Assembly (NCBI RefSeq): GCF_900184895.1
Contig: NZ_FXZK01000009.1
Coordinates: 1-64,000, forward strand
DNA: 64,000 nt
Source of the DNA: Flavimaricola marinus
GTDB taxonomy: Bacteria; Pseudomonadota; Alphaproteobacteria; Rhodobacterales; Rhodobacteraceae
Direction of reading: 5' to 3'
The notes under the pieces are model-generated. The model made no database searches. It saw only the letters and a program-made list of their open reading frames with translations, and had not been told where the DNA came from. The position numbers were made by a program, and so were the translations under genes. The stretch's first letter is position 1. The number at the start of each line of letters is the position of its first letter. This document shows, in pieces, positions 16,482 to 25,553 of the stretch.

Positions 16482-18110
16482 ATGGCCAAGCTGACCACTG
16501 GCGAAGTGATCGCCAAATCCTTGACCGCCAACGGCGTGGATACCGTTTTCGGCATCCCCGGCGCTCATATGTACGATTTCAACGATGCATTGGCCCGCGA
16601 AGAGGGGATACGGTTCATCCATACCCGCCACGAGCAGGGTGCTGCCTATATGGCCTATGGCTATGCGCGCACGTCGAACAAGGCCGGGGTCTACACTGTC
16701 GTGCCCGGCCCCGGACTGTTGAACTCCGGTGCCGCACTTTGCACGGCATACGGGGCGAACGCGCCAGTCATGTGCATCACCGGCAACATCATGTCTCACC
16801 TGATCGGTCAGGGGCGCGGCCAGCTCCATGAATTGCCCGACCACTTGGGCACGCTCAAGGGGCTGACCAAGTGGGCAGACCGCATCAACCATCCGACAGA
16901 AGCGGGCGAGACGATGGCGGAGGCGTTTCGTCAGATGAATTCGCAGCGGCGGGGTCCGGTCGGGATCGAAGCACCTTGGGATGTTTTTGGCATGTCGGCG
17001 GAGGTCTCGGACCCCGTCAAGACCACCGCCCTGCCCCCCCCGACACCAGACCCCGAAAGCATCGCAGCGGCTGCCGAGTTGATCGCCGCGGCGAAGAACC
17101 CGATGATCATGGTCGGCGGCGGCGCTTGGGGTGCGACAGCCGAAGTTGGGGAACTGGCCCGGCTTTTGCAGGCCCCTGTTACGGCTCACCGCCAAGGCAA
17201 AGGCGTCATGCCAGAAGATGACGATCTGGCCCTTCTGCCTCCTGCGGCATGGAAATTCTGGCCCGAATGCGATCTGCTGATCGGCATCGGTTCGCGGCTT
17301 GAGCTTCAGCATTTCCGCTGGCGCTGGTTCCCCGAGGGCATCAAGACGCTGCGGATCGATATTGATCCGACGGAATTCGTTCGCCTCAAGCCCGATCAGG
17401 GTGTCGTTGCGGATGCCGCCCAAGGGACACGTGCATTGATCGAAGCGCTGAAGGGCAAGATCGACCCACCCGCCGACCGTTCCGCCGAATACCGTGCGCT
17501 GTCTAAGGCGGCGTCAGAGGCGCTGACGTCCGTGCAGCCTCAGCAGGGCTATCTGGAAGTGATCCGAGACGTCCTGCCCCGCGACGGGTTCTTCGTCGAA
17601 GAGGTCAGCCAGGTCGGATTCACGGCGCGGATGTGCTTTGAGGTCTATGAACCGGGCCAGTACGTGACCTGTGCCTATCAGGACAACCTCGGATTTGGGT
17701 TCAATACCGCGCTCGGCGTCAAGGTCGCGAATCCCGACAAGGCGGTCATATCGATATCGGGCGATGGCGGGTTCATGTTCGGCGTGCAGGAACTGGCAAC
17801 GGCCAAGCAGCACGGAATCAACGTCGTTGCGGTTGTTTTCAACAACTCCGCTTATGGCAATGTCCGCCGGGACCAACAGACCGTCTATGACAGCCGTCTG
17901 ATTGGCGCCGATCTCGAGAATCCTGACTTTGTGGCTTTGGCCGAGAGCTTCGGTGTCAAGGGCATCAAGGCCACCGACCCAGCCGAACTAAGGGCCGCGC
18001 TCGAGGAGGCGCTTGCCGCGAATGCCCCAGTCGTGATCGAGGTGCCGGTGGAACGCGGCAGCGACGGCTCGCCCTGGCCCTTCATTCATCCTGCTCCGCC
18101 GAGCCAATAG
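16482..18110 (+). CDS. ThDP-dependent enzyme, acetolactate synthase / 2-oxo-acid decarboxylase type
   Basis: This 542-residue protein has the three-domain ThDP enzyme layout. Catalytic Glu lies in HTRHEQGAAYMAYG (near residue 50), and the Mg-ThDP motif runs from GDGGFMFG to FNNSAYGN. It resembles the large subunit of acetolactate synthase, but no small regulatory subunit lies nearby and it sits in an aromatic operon. Decarboxylation of an aryl-pyruvate or benzoylformate-like acid is a plausible role. I chose the ATG at 16482 behind CAGGAG; earlier in-frame starts overlap the aldehyde dehydrogenase. It is the last gene before a strong hairpin. Confidence 0.75.
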   Translation: MAKLTTGEVIAKSLTANGVDTVFGIPGAHMYDFNDALAREEGIRFIHTRHEQGAAYMAYGYARTSNKAGVYTVVPGPGLLNSGAALCTAYGANAPVMCITGNIMSHLIGQGRGQLHELPDHLGTLKGLTKWADRINHPTEAGETMAEAFRQMNSQRRGPVGIEAPWDVFGMSAEVSDPVKTTALPPPTPDPESIAAAAELIAAAKNPMIMVGGGAWGATAEVGELARLLQAPVTAHRQGKGVMPEDDDLALLPPAAWKFWPECDLLIGIGSRLELQHFRWRWFPEGIKTLRIDIDPTEFVRLKPDQGVVADAAQGTRALIEALKGKIDPPADRSAEYRALSKAASEALTSVQPQQGYLEVIRDVLPRDGFFVEEVSQVGFTARMCFEVYEPGQYVTCAYQDNLGFGFNTALGVKVANPDKAVISISGDGGFMFGVQELATAKQHGINVVAVVFNNSAYGNVRRDQQTVYDSRLIGADLENPDFVALAESFGVKGIKATDPAELRAALEEALAANAPVVIEVPVERGSDGSPWPFIHPAPPSQ

Positions 18111-18135
18111 CCGTTCGAACGAAGCGCTTCTGACG

Positions 18136-18163
18136 GGTGTCCTGATCCGTTGATCAGGACACC
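18136..18163. terminator. Perfect 12-bp hairpin after the hpa operon
   Basis: GGTGTCCTGATC and GATCAGGACACC form a perfect 12-bp stem with loop CGTT, 25 bases after the ThDP gene stop. No run of T follows, only TTCACG, so it may act with Rho or as a 3-prime end stabiliser. It could serve both the hpa operon and the convergent FAH gene. Confidence 0.65.
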
Positions 18164-18311
18164 TTCACGTCGCTCGTGGCGCGGCCGGGCAATGCCGGCA
18201 AGGGCACTGCGATTGCCGACCGCTCAAGCTTAACGGCCGCGCAATCCTACGTGGTCCTGATGGCTGGCTATGTTGGACGCGCCCAACGAAACCGGCTGAC
18301 CAGCATTATCA

Positions 18312-19277
18312 TCAGGTGCTCGCGATGACCTTCTGGTCAATTGCGCCGAAGATTGGAGCTCCATCCCGTGTGGTACATTCCATCCGGACCCGATCTCCGA
18401 AGCTCATGTAGCTGGTTTCCGGCGCGCCGTTGTCGAGGATTTCGATGCCGCGGCGTTCCGCGATACAAGAAGACCCGATCTCGCGAAAATTCTCGTTCGA
18501 AACCGTCCCAGAGCCTATGATCGTTCCCGCGACAAGGTTCCGGGTCCGCGCCGCATGTGCGATCAGATCATGGAATCCAAACGTCATGTGGTAGCCTTCG
18601 GCTGCCCCGAAATGCTTTCCGTTCCAGTTCACGATCAACGGCAGGTCGACGCGACCGTCGCGCCACGCACCCTCCAATTCGTCAGGCGTCACCGCGACAG
18701 GTGCGACGGAACAGGCCGGTTTGGCCTGCACCCACCCAAAACCGGTCTTCATCTCGACCGGGGCGACAGCCCGCAGAGACCAGTCGTTGATCTGCACGAT
18801 CAGGCGAATGTGGCTCATGGCGGATTTCGTATCGGTTCCCATGGGAACCGCATCGCAAATCACGCCGAACTCTCCTTCGAAGTCGATTCCATCTTCTTCG
18901 GATGGCAGAGGAACATCGGCAGTTGCGGGCAGGAACTCGTGGGACATGCCCTGATACATCAACGGCCGCCCCTTTGGCACGGGATCCATTTTGAAGACCT
19001 TTTGCATCAGATCGCCGTGGCTCTCGTAGGCCGAACCATCAAGCCATTGCCATGCCCTTGGCAGAGGTGCGAGCGCCTTGTCGATGTCGAACGTCTGCCC
19101 TTCGCCCTCGTTCAGCGCAGCATATTGCGCTTCGAGTTGCGGCGCGTGCGTTGACCAGTTTTCCATGAGAGCCTGCATCGTCTCTACACCTTCGGCGGGC
19201 GCTGCGCGACTCAGGTCACGGCTCACGACATGCAGGCGACCATCGGTGGTGCCATTGTCCAAGGTAGCGAGTTTCAT
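18312..19277 (-). CDS. Fumarylacetoacetate hydrolase family protein
   Basis: This 321-residue protein has an N-terminal region followed by a C-terminal FAH catalytic domain. The metal-binding segment DFEGEFGVI lies near residue 134, and TIIGSGTVSNEN and SFGDRVRME follow. FAH proteins hydrolyse C-C bonds of 1,3-diketo acids or decarboxylate and hydrate oxo acids late in ring degradation. It is the last gene of a minus-strand set read from the FAD monooxygenase, and its start overlaps the epimerase stop by 4 bp. A hydrolase for the ring-cleavage product of this locus is the best guess. It could also supply a second FAH activity to the hpa pathway. Confidence 0.8.
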   Translation of the reverse strand: MKLATLDNGTTDGRLHVVSRDLSRAAPAEGVETMQALMENWSTHAPQLEAQYAALNEGEGQTFDIDKALAPLPRAWQWLDGSAYESHGDLMQKVFKMDPVPKGRPLMYQGMSHEFLPATADVPLPSEEDGIDFEGEFGVICDAVPMGTDTKSAMSHIRLIVQINDWSLRAVAPVEMKTGFGWVQAKPACSVAPVAVTPDELEGAWRDGRVDLPLIVNWNGKHFGAAEGYHMTFGFHDLIAHAARTRNLVAGTIIGSGTVSNENFREIGSSCIAERRGIEILDNGAPETSYMSFGDRVRMECTTRDGAPIFGAIDQKVIAST

Positions 19278-20173
19278 CGTATTTCTCCGAATTGCAGGGC
19301 GTCATGAATGAGAGAGGGTAGGTCTTTGTCCGCTTTGAAACCGGCCGTAATCGCATCCTTGAACGACAGGTCTTGGGCTTGGCCGAACAGCCGCATGATA
19401 TCAGCTTGCGGCGCATACTTGACTGAAATGTTTGATTGCGGATGTGACTCGCGCAAAGCCGCAACGAGGTGATCGAACCGGCAGCGGATCATCGGCAGTG
19501 TCACGCTCCGGCAGCCCCCCAGATCCGACGCTGTTGCGCCATGTATGAAATTGGTCGCGACATTCCGAACCGAAGCAAGCCACGTCTGAGCATTTGGCGC
19601 GACAGGAAGTGTGATGTCCGTTCCATCTGCGAAGGCCCAGAACAATCGCGACAGGAAGGCCGACTTCAACGAAGCATCCGTTACGGCCCGAGCGACGATC
19701 CCGCCCGGGCGCAGAGAGATGCCGTCGATCTCACCGCGGCGGGTTGCCGATTCAATGGCAAGCTCGACCATCGCCTTATGTGCACCATAGACCATTACAG
19801 GCGCACGATCATCGGTCGAGTTGCCGAGGGCCGCGAGTGACGAAGCAAAGACAAATCTGGTGCCGGGCCTGCAAGCATCGATCAATGCGAGCGTTGCATC
19901 GAGGTTGACGCGACGTGCTGTTGTCTGGTCGGCTTCGGCGGCACCGCCGAGCATCGCTGCCAAGTGAATAATGACGTCGACGTCAGTTGCTGCGTCGCGC
20001 AAAGCCGGTTCGTCAATTCCACAGACGATCTGTGATAACTTGGGGTCCGTTCTGCTACTGTGCACGCGATCGCAAGCAATGACATGCGAAAATCGTTTGT
20101 CCGCGAGGGCTTGCTCCACGATCACTTGGCCGAGAAAGCCCGAGGCACCGGTGACAAGAAGCCGGCCGGTCAT
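19274..20173 (-). CDS. NAD-dependent epimerase/dehydratase family protein (extended SDR)
   Basis: This 299-residue extended short-chain dehydrogenase has the nucleotide-binding GASGFLG motif at residues 9-15, a serine in FASSLAALG and the catalytic YGAHK motif. These show an active NAD(P) enzyme. The best-known relatives act on sugar acids or hydroxylated intermediates. Here it lies between the cupin and FAH genes, overlapping each by 4 bp, so it should act on an intermediate of the same pathway. The substrate is unknown. Confidence 0.78.
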   Translation of the reverse strand: MTGRLLVTGASGFLGQVIVEQALADKRFSHVIACDRVHSSRTDPKLSQIVCGIDEPALRDAATDVDVIIHLAAMLGGAAEADQTTARRVNLDATLALIDACRPGTRFVFASSLAALGNSTDDRAPVMVYGAHKAMVELAIESATRRGEIDGISLRPGGIVARAVTDASLKSAFLSRLFWAFADGTDITLPVAPNAQTWLASVRNVATNFIHGATASDLGGCRSVTLPMIRCRFDHLVAALRESHPQSNISVKYAPQADIMRLFGQAQDLSFKDAITAGFKADKDLPSLIHDALQFGEIR

Positions 20174-20766
20174 TGCCCGGCCGCATCCCAGGACTGTTGC
20201 GCCGATTTGAGATCCTCATCGAATTTCGCGTCGGTGAGCACAAAGAGCATCCGACAAACCTGGTTCGAGCGGTTGGCCCACGCATGGATCGTGCCGCGCT
20301 GGACAACGACATCGCCGGGGCGCAACAGCACCTCGTCCTCGTCCAGAACCAAGACGATCTCGCCCGCAATCACGACTCCGTAGTCCACGCTTTCCGTGCG
20401 ATGCATAAGGGGGTGGCGGCCTTCGGAGACGTGCCGGGCATTCTCGCCAAGCCCGACAGCCTCGAAGAGCGCCTTGGCCTGATCCTTGTTGAACTCTGGG
20501 CCATTCTGCCCCTCGGGCGGGATATCCACGATGCGGATGACTGTCCCGTTGTCGGGTGGCGCGGTTTCGCGATGCCGATCTGTGGGATCGCTCTCCGTGA
20601 AGCCAATCGGGTACGGCATCGCGTCGGTGCTCCAAATCTCATGGAACGCCAGTCCCGGCTGGTTGGCCGGACGGGTGACATGCGGCAAGGGGCCAATGGC
20701 TGTGGCGATAGCCTTGCCGGACGGATCATGTCCGGTGACAATGCGCCTGATCGCCGGCAATTCCAT
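20170..20766 (-). CDS. Cupin-domain protein
   Basis: This 198-residue protein carries a C-terminal single cupin barrel. The first cupin motif is around HPLMHRTESVDYGVVIAGE and the second around PGDVVVQRGTIHAWAN, with histidines suited to metal binding. Proteins of this kind recur in aromatic degradation clusters, but I know no established reaction for them. Candidate roles are dioxygenase, isomerase or hydrolase. The ATG at 20766-20764 shares one base with the stop of the upstream hydrolase gene (TGATG), so it is translationally coupled; an earlier GTG-type start would run into that gene. Confidence 0.75.
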   Translation of the reverse strand: MELPAIRRIVTGHDPSGKAIATAIGPLPHVTRPANQPGLAFHEIWSTDAMPYPIGFTESDPTDRHRETAPPDNGTVIRIVDIPPEGQNGPEFNKDQAKALFEAVGLGENARHVSEGRHPLMHRTESVDYGVVIAGEIVLVLDEDEVLLRPGDVVVQRGTIHAWANRSNQVCRMLFVLTDAKFDEDLKSAQQSWDAAGQ

Positions 20767-21926
20767 CAGGAGAGTCGTCCGCCGAGCGTCTCTGCGAACC
20801 AATCGGCAATATAGCTGCGGCCAAAGCTCATATTGTCGGCACCGACATGTTCCACCCCACCCTCACGGTCCGTGAAGATCTTGAGTTCACGCCGAGGCGA
20901 GTTGACCAGCTGGTCATAGCTTTGATGGGCGTATTCCAGAGCGATCTGACGGTCGCCTGCCCCGTGGGTGACGAGGAACGGCACCTTGATCTTCTCCATT
21001 TGCCCGTTGAGGTGCATCCCGGCTGCTTTCTCGAGGAAGTCATCCATATCCTTCGCACCGAAGACCCAATGGACGTGCTGCCAGTAGTGCGGCACGGGGT
21101 TTTCACCTTCGCGCTTGAGCCGCTTTTGCTGCACTTCGGCCCAATTGTGGTTGGCCCCCCAAACGGCACCGGCGGCAAAGCGCGGCTCGTTGGCACAGAC
21201 GCGAGGCGCATAGTAGCCGCCGAGTGAAATGCCGGTGATGCCGATACGGTCGGCGTCCACGTCGTCTCGCGCGGCGAGCCATTCATAGACGGGCGTGCCC
21301 CAGTCCTCGGACGTAGAAATCGCAGGCATGCCTTGAAGGCGCAGGCTTTCACCGGTTCCCGGCTGGTCGACACAGAGCGTCGAGATGCCTCGTTTGGCCA
21401 GTTCTTGAGGAAGGCGCGACCAGTAAAGCAGCTCCTTGTTGCTATCCAGACCATTGAGGTAGACGACCGCCGGGGCCGGACCTTCGACACCGATCGCGCG
21501 GGTGTAGAGCACCGGGATCGTATGCTCCCCGTATGGAATTTCCATGCGGGTGACGTCTTCGCCGGCGTACTCGGTGCCCTTGAGGAAGTTGGCGATACCT
21601 TTCTTGAAGGTTTCCAGTCGATTCTCGCTTCCATGGGCCTGCATCCGCTCTGCGGTCAGGTAATAGAGGGCCGCGCGTTGTAGCTTCGGGCCCGCTGAAA
21701 GCAGGCGCCCCTTTGCCTCGTCCTCTGCCGCGAGATTGACGAGTTTGTCGGCAACCTTCATCCATTCGCGCATGAAATCCGGCGTGCCGGCATCCTCGCC
21801 GGCTTCGGCTTTGGCCAGCAGAGGCTGGCACATGTCCATGATCTCTCCCAATTCCGCGCCGCTGGCCATTGCGATCGAAACCGACAGGTTCCAGACGTAG
21901 TTGGGAAAATAGTCAAACATGGCCAT
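20766..21926 (-). CDS. Alpha/beta hydrolase, 2,6-dihydroxypseudooxynicotine hydrolase-like
   Basis: This 386-residue hydrolase has a helical N-terminal region and a C-terminal alpha/beta hydrolase domain. The nucleophile elbow is GISLGG near residue 229, and a candidate catalytic histidine lies in GGVEHVG near the C-terminus. The length and architecture resemble the C-C bond hydrolase of nicotine degradation and the FrsA/DUF1100 group. In this locus it would cleave an acyl-aromatic or ring-opened diketone. It is the second gene of the minus-strand set that begins with the FAD monooxygenase. Confidence 0.78.
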   Translation of the reverse strand: MAMFDYFPNYVWNLSVSIAMASGAELGEIMDMCQPLLAKAEAGEDAGTPDFMREWMKVADKLVNLAAEDEAKGRLLSAGPKLQRAALYYLTAERMQAHGSENRLETFKKGIANFLKGTEYAGEDVTRMEIPYGEHTIPVLYTRAIGVEGPAPAVVYLNGLDSNKELLYWSRLPQELAKRGISTLCVDQPGTGESLRLQGMPAISTSEDWGTPVYEWLAARDDVDADRIGITGISLGGYYAPRVCANEPRFAAGAVWGANHNWAEVQQKRLKREGENPVPHYWQHVHWVFGAKDMDDFLEKAAGMHLNGQMEKIKVPFLVTHGAGDRQIALEYAHQSYDQLVNSPRRELKIFTDREGGVEHVGADNMSFGRSYIADWFAETLGGRLS

Positions 21927-21960
21927 GAGCGGCGTTCCTTATTGAGAATGGACTTTTAGA

Positions 21961-23082
21961 TTAGATGGGTTGGCACATCATGCCGATGGTTTGACCCGTC
22001 AGCTCGCCGACATTGAATGGAGGTATTTTCCCCATCTGCATGTCACCGATCCGCACCGAATTTTTGGCCACATGCGTCACCCTTGGTGTCCGACGGGTTT
22101 GAAATGCAGCGAAGGCTTCTTCGGGGGAGGCGGCTTTTGTCAGCTCATCCGCGAGGACGAGGCCATCTTCGATAGCCATGCCGGCCCCTTGGGCCAGATG
22201 CGGTGTGGAGGCGTGAACGGCGTCGCCGATCAACACGATGCGCCCCTTGTGCCACTTGTCTTCGAGCAGGATGGTTTCCAGCGGACGCGCGACGACACCG
22301 GCATCATTGGTGATTTGATCAAGGATGCTCGCCACTTGCGGCGGCGGCATCTTGGCCCGTTCCCGCATAGCGGCGGCAGCCCCCTCGACGGGCAGGAATT
22401 CGGTGCCGGGTTCCTCGCTGAGCAGGAAGACATACATCAAGTCTTCGGTCATCGGGACGAAGCCACCATTGAACGGCCCCGCGAAGATATGGATCCCGTC
22501 GACATGTGCCGGCCGAGGCAGGTTGTAGCGCCAGACCCACTGTCCGGTATAGGTTGGCTGCGGAGCATCCGGAAAGATCGACTTTCGGGTGCTGGAAAAC
22601 ACGCCATCGGCGCCGACGACGATGTCATATCGACCGGTCGTCCCGTCCGAAAACGTGACGTCTACGCCGGAGCCGTCGTCGTTGAAGTCTGTCACGGTCA
22701 ATCCGAGACGAACCTTCGCCCCGGCCTTCGTCGCGCCTTCGCCCAATACCTTTTGCAGATCCGTCCGGCGGATACCCGCATTCGATGGATAGTCCGGGCC
22801 GGCCAACTTCGGGGTATCGAACTTGGCGTCCTGTGCGCCGCCGGGGCCCACAAAGAGCGTCGTGCTGTCAAAACCGTAGGCCCGAGAGAGATAGCTTTCC
22901 AAAACGCCGAGTTCGTTCATTGCGCGAATGACGTTCATCTGCTGAATGATACCGACGCCATAGACCGTCCAGTCCGGGTCACGCTCGATAATATCGACAG
23001 CGATACCCTTTTGGCGAAGTGCGATGCCCGCTGTGAGCCCACCAATACCGCCGCCAACGACCAATGCAGTTTTCACGTTCAT
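21961..23082 (-). CDS. FAD-dependent aromatic monooxygenase
   Basis: This 373-residue flavin monooxygenase has the N-terminal Rossmann motif GGGIGG (residues 9-14), the DG motif region VVGADGVFSSTRK, and the FAD ribityl motif GRIVLIGDAVHASTPHLAQGAG. Relatives include salicylate, 3-hydroxybenzoate and 6-hydroxynicotinate hydroxylases, which put OH on an already hydroxylated ring. I chose the ATG at 23082, behind GGGAGG, because it places the Rossmann motif normally. It heads the minus-strand set and lies next to the LysR gene, so it probably prepares the ring for the dioxygenase at 24226. The exact substrate is unknown. Confidence 0.85.
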   Translation of the reverse strand: MNVKTALVVGGGIGGLTAGIALRQKGIAVDIIERDPDWTVYGVGIIQQMNVIRAMNELGVLESYLSRAYGFDSTTLFVGPGGAQDAKFDTPKLAGPDYPSNAGIRRTDLQKVLGEGATKAGAKVRLGLTVTDFNDDGSGVDVTFSDGTTGRYDIVVGADGVFSSTRKSIFPDAPQPTYTGQWVWRYNLPRPAHVDGIHIFAGPFNGGFVPMTEDLMYVFLLSEEPGTEFLPVEGAAAAMRERAKMPPPQVASILDQITNDAGVVARPLETILLEDKWHKGRIVLIGDAVHASTPHLAQGAGMAIEDGLVLADELTKAASPEEAFAAFQTRRTPRVTHVAKNSVRIGDMQMGKIPPFNVGELTGQTIGMMCQPI

Positions 23083-23173
23083 GCTGAATTCCTCCCGTTT
23101 GGCCGAAAATAGGCGGTGCGGAGGCATTTTGAAAATTGAAAGGCGCAATCGGGCCCATCACTTTGGTGAATAT

Positions 23174-24079
23174 CTACGGAAGCTCTTGCGCGGCCTGCGA
23201 CATCAGTTCGCGCATCCAGATGATACCGGGATCATTATCCCGATAGGCATGCCATTGGAGCATCTGCCGGAGCGGCGGAAGTTGGGCCGGCATTGGATAA
23301 GTCACCAGTTCCGCCTGCGGCGCCAGCAACTTTGCCAAACGGGCATGCACCGTCGCGATCCGGTCCGTTCCCGTGATCAGGTGTGGCAAGTTGGTAAAGG
23401 AAAAGGTCTGCACTTCAATATGCCGCTCGATCCCGCATTGGGTCAGAAGCGAAGTCTCCAGCGATTTCGCGGCATTTGGCGGTACCATGACCGCATGCGA
23501 CGCGCTTTGATAGGTCGCCTGGTCCATGGTGACATCGGCAAACTTACCTTTTGCCCAAGCAACCACGACGTATCTGTCTTCGTACAACAGAGCGGTCGGG
23601 TGGTCGTTTGAGACAAAATGCTCTGGCGTAATCAGAAGATCAATTTCACCCCGCTCCAACAGAACTTGGGGCAAGTCCGTCTGAGCATGCAAGTTGAGCC
23701 GGATTGAGGACTTGTACCGATCCAGCAACCGAAAGACCGTCGGCATGAGCACTCGAAGGCTATAATCGGACAATAGTATGTTGAAGACTCGCGTCGAATC
23801 CTCGGGGCGAAACTCGGGCTTTGAGTCGATTGTCGCTTCGATCCGCACTAAGATGTCGCGGATCGCCGGACGCATGGCCTCGGCGCGCGGGGTTACTTCC
23901 ATCCGACGACCAACCTGCACTAGCAGGGGATCGTCGAAGTAGTCCCTCAATCGTGTGAGAGCATTCGACATAGCCGATTGGCTCATGAACATCTTGTCGG
24001 CGGCCGCCGAAACCGAGCGCGTCTCGATCATATGGTCCAAAGCCACGAGCAGGTTCAGGTCCAGCTTCTTGAAACGCAT
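23174..24079 (-). CDS. LysR-family transcriptional regulator
   Basis: This 301-residue protein has the standard LysR layout: an N-terminal helix-turn-helix (residues about 6-65, with SVSAAADKMFMSQSAMSNALTRLRDYFDDPLL) and a ligand-binding domain to the C-terminus. The sequence is closest in style to the NodD/PcpR-like subgroup that responds to aromatic inducers. It lies between, and probably controls, the FAD monooxygenase set on the same strand and the divergent dioxygenase set. Confidence 0.9.
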   Translation of the reverse strand: MRFKKLDLNLLVALDHMIETRSVSAAADKMFMSQSAMSNALTRLRDYFDDPLLVQVGRRMEVTPRAEAMRPAIRDILVRIEATIDSKPEFRPEDSTRVFNILLSDYSLRVLMPTVFRLLDRYKSSIRLNLHAQTDLPQVLLERGEIDLLITPEHFVSNDHPTALLYEDRYVVVAWAKGKFADVTMDQATYQSASHAVMVPPNAAKSLETSLLTQCGIERHIEVQTFSFTNLPHLITGTDRIATVHARLAKLLAPQAELVTYPMPAQLPPLRQMLQWHAYRDNDPGIIWMRELMSQAAQELP

Positions 24080-24106
24080 CCTCTATCTCCCCCACGCGCC
24101 CAAATT

Positions 24107-24133
24107 ATGAGCGCTATGCAAACCCTAGCTCAT
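24107..24133. promoter_or_regulatory. Candidate LysR binding dyad
   Basis: ATGAGC at 24107-24112 and GCTCAT at 24128-24133 form a perfect 6-bp inverted repeat with a 15-bp spacer in the lysR-dioxygenase divergent gap. An interrupted dyad of this size upstream of a divergent target is typical for LysR proteins. Confidence 0.4.
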
Positions 24134-24225
24134 TTCGATAATCAATGCATACCATTCAATCTTACAATTTTCTGGATGGGTCGGCTTTGTCTAAACCTTG
24201 GATCTGGATAGCGGAGGAGTTCACG

Positions 24226-25155
24226 ATGCGCATCATTGGCCCAGATGAATTGGTTTTCGGCGTCGACAACATCGATGCCTGCACGTCTTTTTTGACCGAC
24301 TATGGTTTGACAGATGCTGGCGAGGGTCGGTTTGAGGCGCTGGACAAAACCGCTATTACGGTCCGTCCGGTCGACGATCCGGAACTGCCTGCGGCCCTGC
24401 CGACGGCAAGCCTTCTTCGCCTGACGATCTGGGGCGTGGAAGATCAATCCGCGCTCGACGCAATCGAGGCCGAACTCTCCAAGGATCGCGATGTCGTGCG
24501 GACAGAAGACGGGATGTTGCGCACCAAGGATGACGCGGGCTTCGAGATCGGGTTCCGGATTTCCCGCCGCATTCAGCTCGATTTGCCGGCCGAGCTTATC
24601 AATTCGCCAGGCGCAAAGCCGGGCCGTGGTCTCAATGAGGTTGCGGCAAATCAAGATGCGGAAGCCAAGCCGCGCACGCTGAGCCATATCGTCTATTTCG
24701 TGCCCGATATGGACGTAATGGCGAATTTCTACATCAAACGCCTCGGTTTCGTGATCACCGATAAATTCACCAACACCGGCCCCTTCCTGCGCCCACAGGC
24801 TAACCACGATCACCACGTGCTCTTCATGATCCAGACCCCGCCCTATATGCAGGGGATCGAGCATCTGGCATTCCACATGCAGGGCCCGACCGAGTTGATG
24901 CTCGCCGGTTCACGCATGGTGAAGAAGGGCTATGAAAGCTTTTGGGGCCCCGGCCGCCACAAGTTTGGCTCGAACTGGTTCTGGTATTTCAACTCGCCGC
25001 TTGGCACTCACATCGAGTATGATGCCGATATGGATCTCCACGATGGCGAATGGGTCGAGCGGGAGGTTCCGATGGACAAGGAGGCCGCGCAGCTCTTCCT
25101 GTTCGAGAATATCGAAAAATGGGCGCCCGGTGGCCCGCCTCCGGGCAAGGGGTAA
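24226..25155 (+). CDS. Type I extradiol dioxygenase-like VOC protein
   Basis: This 309-residue protein has two vicinal-oxygen-chelate modules. The metal ligands sit in the second one: His154 (TLSHIVYF), His213 (IEHLAFH) and Glu264 (HIEYDADMD). This triad indicates an Fe(II) or Mn(II) ring-cleavage dioxygenase. The motif GPGRHKFGSNWFWYF is shared by a group with no assigned substrate that I can name. The ATG at 24226 follows GGAGGAG; upstream in-frame codons lack a ribosome-binding site. It heads a plus-strand operon with a Rieske ferredoxin, a cyclase and a TRAP permease, and it lies divergent from lysR. Confidence 0.8.
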   Translation: MRIIGPDELVFGVDNIDACTSFLTDYGLTDAGEGRFEALDKTAITVRPVDDPELPAALPTASLLRLTIWGVEDQSALDAIEAELSKDRDVVRTEDGMLRTKDDAGFEIGFRISRRIQLDLPAELINSPGAKPGRGLNEVAANQDAEAKPRTLSHIVYFVPDMDVMANFYIKRLGFVITDKFTNTGPFLRPQANHDHHVLFMIQTPPYMQGIEHLAFHMQGPTELMLAGSRMVKKGYESFWGPGRHKFGSNWFWYFNSPLGTHIEYDADMDLHDGEWVEREVPMDKEAAQLFLFENIEKWAPGGPPPGKG

Positions 25156-25166
25156 CGACGCCGGGA

Positions 25167-25523
25167 ATGGCGACGCATCTTTGCGCCTTGGCCGACATTC
25201 CTGATGGAGGGAGCAAGGGCGTTCTCCCCAACCAGCGTGGCCGCGATCAGGCCTTGCTGGTCAGGCGAGGCGGGCAGGTATTTGGATACATCAACAACTG
25301 CCCCCATTACGACCGCGCCCCTTTGGGGTGGAAGAAAGACGAATTTCTGAACGGATCAAGAGATCGCATCATGTGCTCGGCCCATGGTGCCTTGTTTCGA
25401 ATTGAAGATGGAGAGTGTGTGATCGGCCCTTGTCTGGGTCAATCTCTGCAGTCTCTTCCGCTTACTGTGGACGACGGCCAGGTCTTTGCCCAGATTGAGA
25501 TCGAGGGGTTGGGACGGGCGTAG
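25167..25523 (+). CDS. Rieske [2Fe-2S] ferredoxin
   Basis: This 118-residue soluble protein is a single Rieske domain with the cluster ligands CPH at the first loop and CSAHG at the second, about 25 residues later. It most resembles ferredoxins of aromatic oxygenases. No Rieske oxygenase alpha subunit is visible in the window, so it may reactivate the iron of the extradiol enzyme, as XylT-like ferredoxins do, or serve a distant oxygenase. I chose the ATG at 25167, 11 bases after the dioxygenase stop. Confidence 0.85.
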   Translation: MATHLCALADIPDGGSKGVLPNQRGRDQALLVRRGGQVFGYINNCPHYDRAPLGWKKDEFLNGSRDRIMCSAHGALFRIEDGECVIGPCLGQSLQSLPLTVDDGQVFAQIEIEGLGRA

Positions 25524-25553
25524 TCCGAGACTACGGAACCAGGGGGAGGCACC

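Noticed and set aside
16482-18110. Acetolactate synthase (ilvB) for branched-chain amino acid synthesis
   Set aside because: No ilvN small subunit or other ilv gene is adjacent, and the gene lies at the end of an aromatic operon next to an aldehyde dehydrogenase. I kept a generic ThDP-enzyme label instead.
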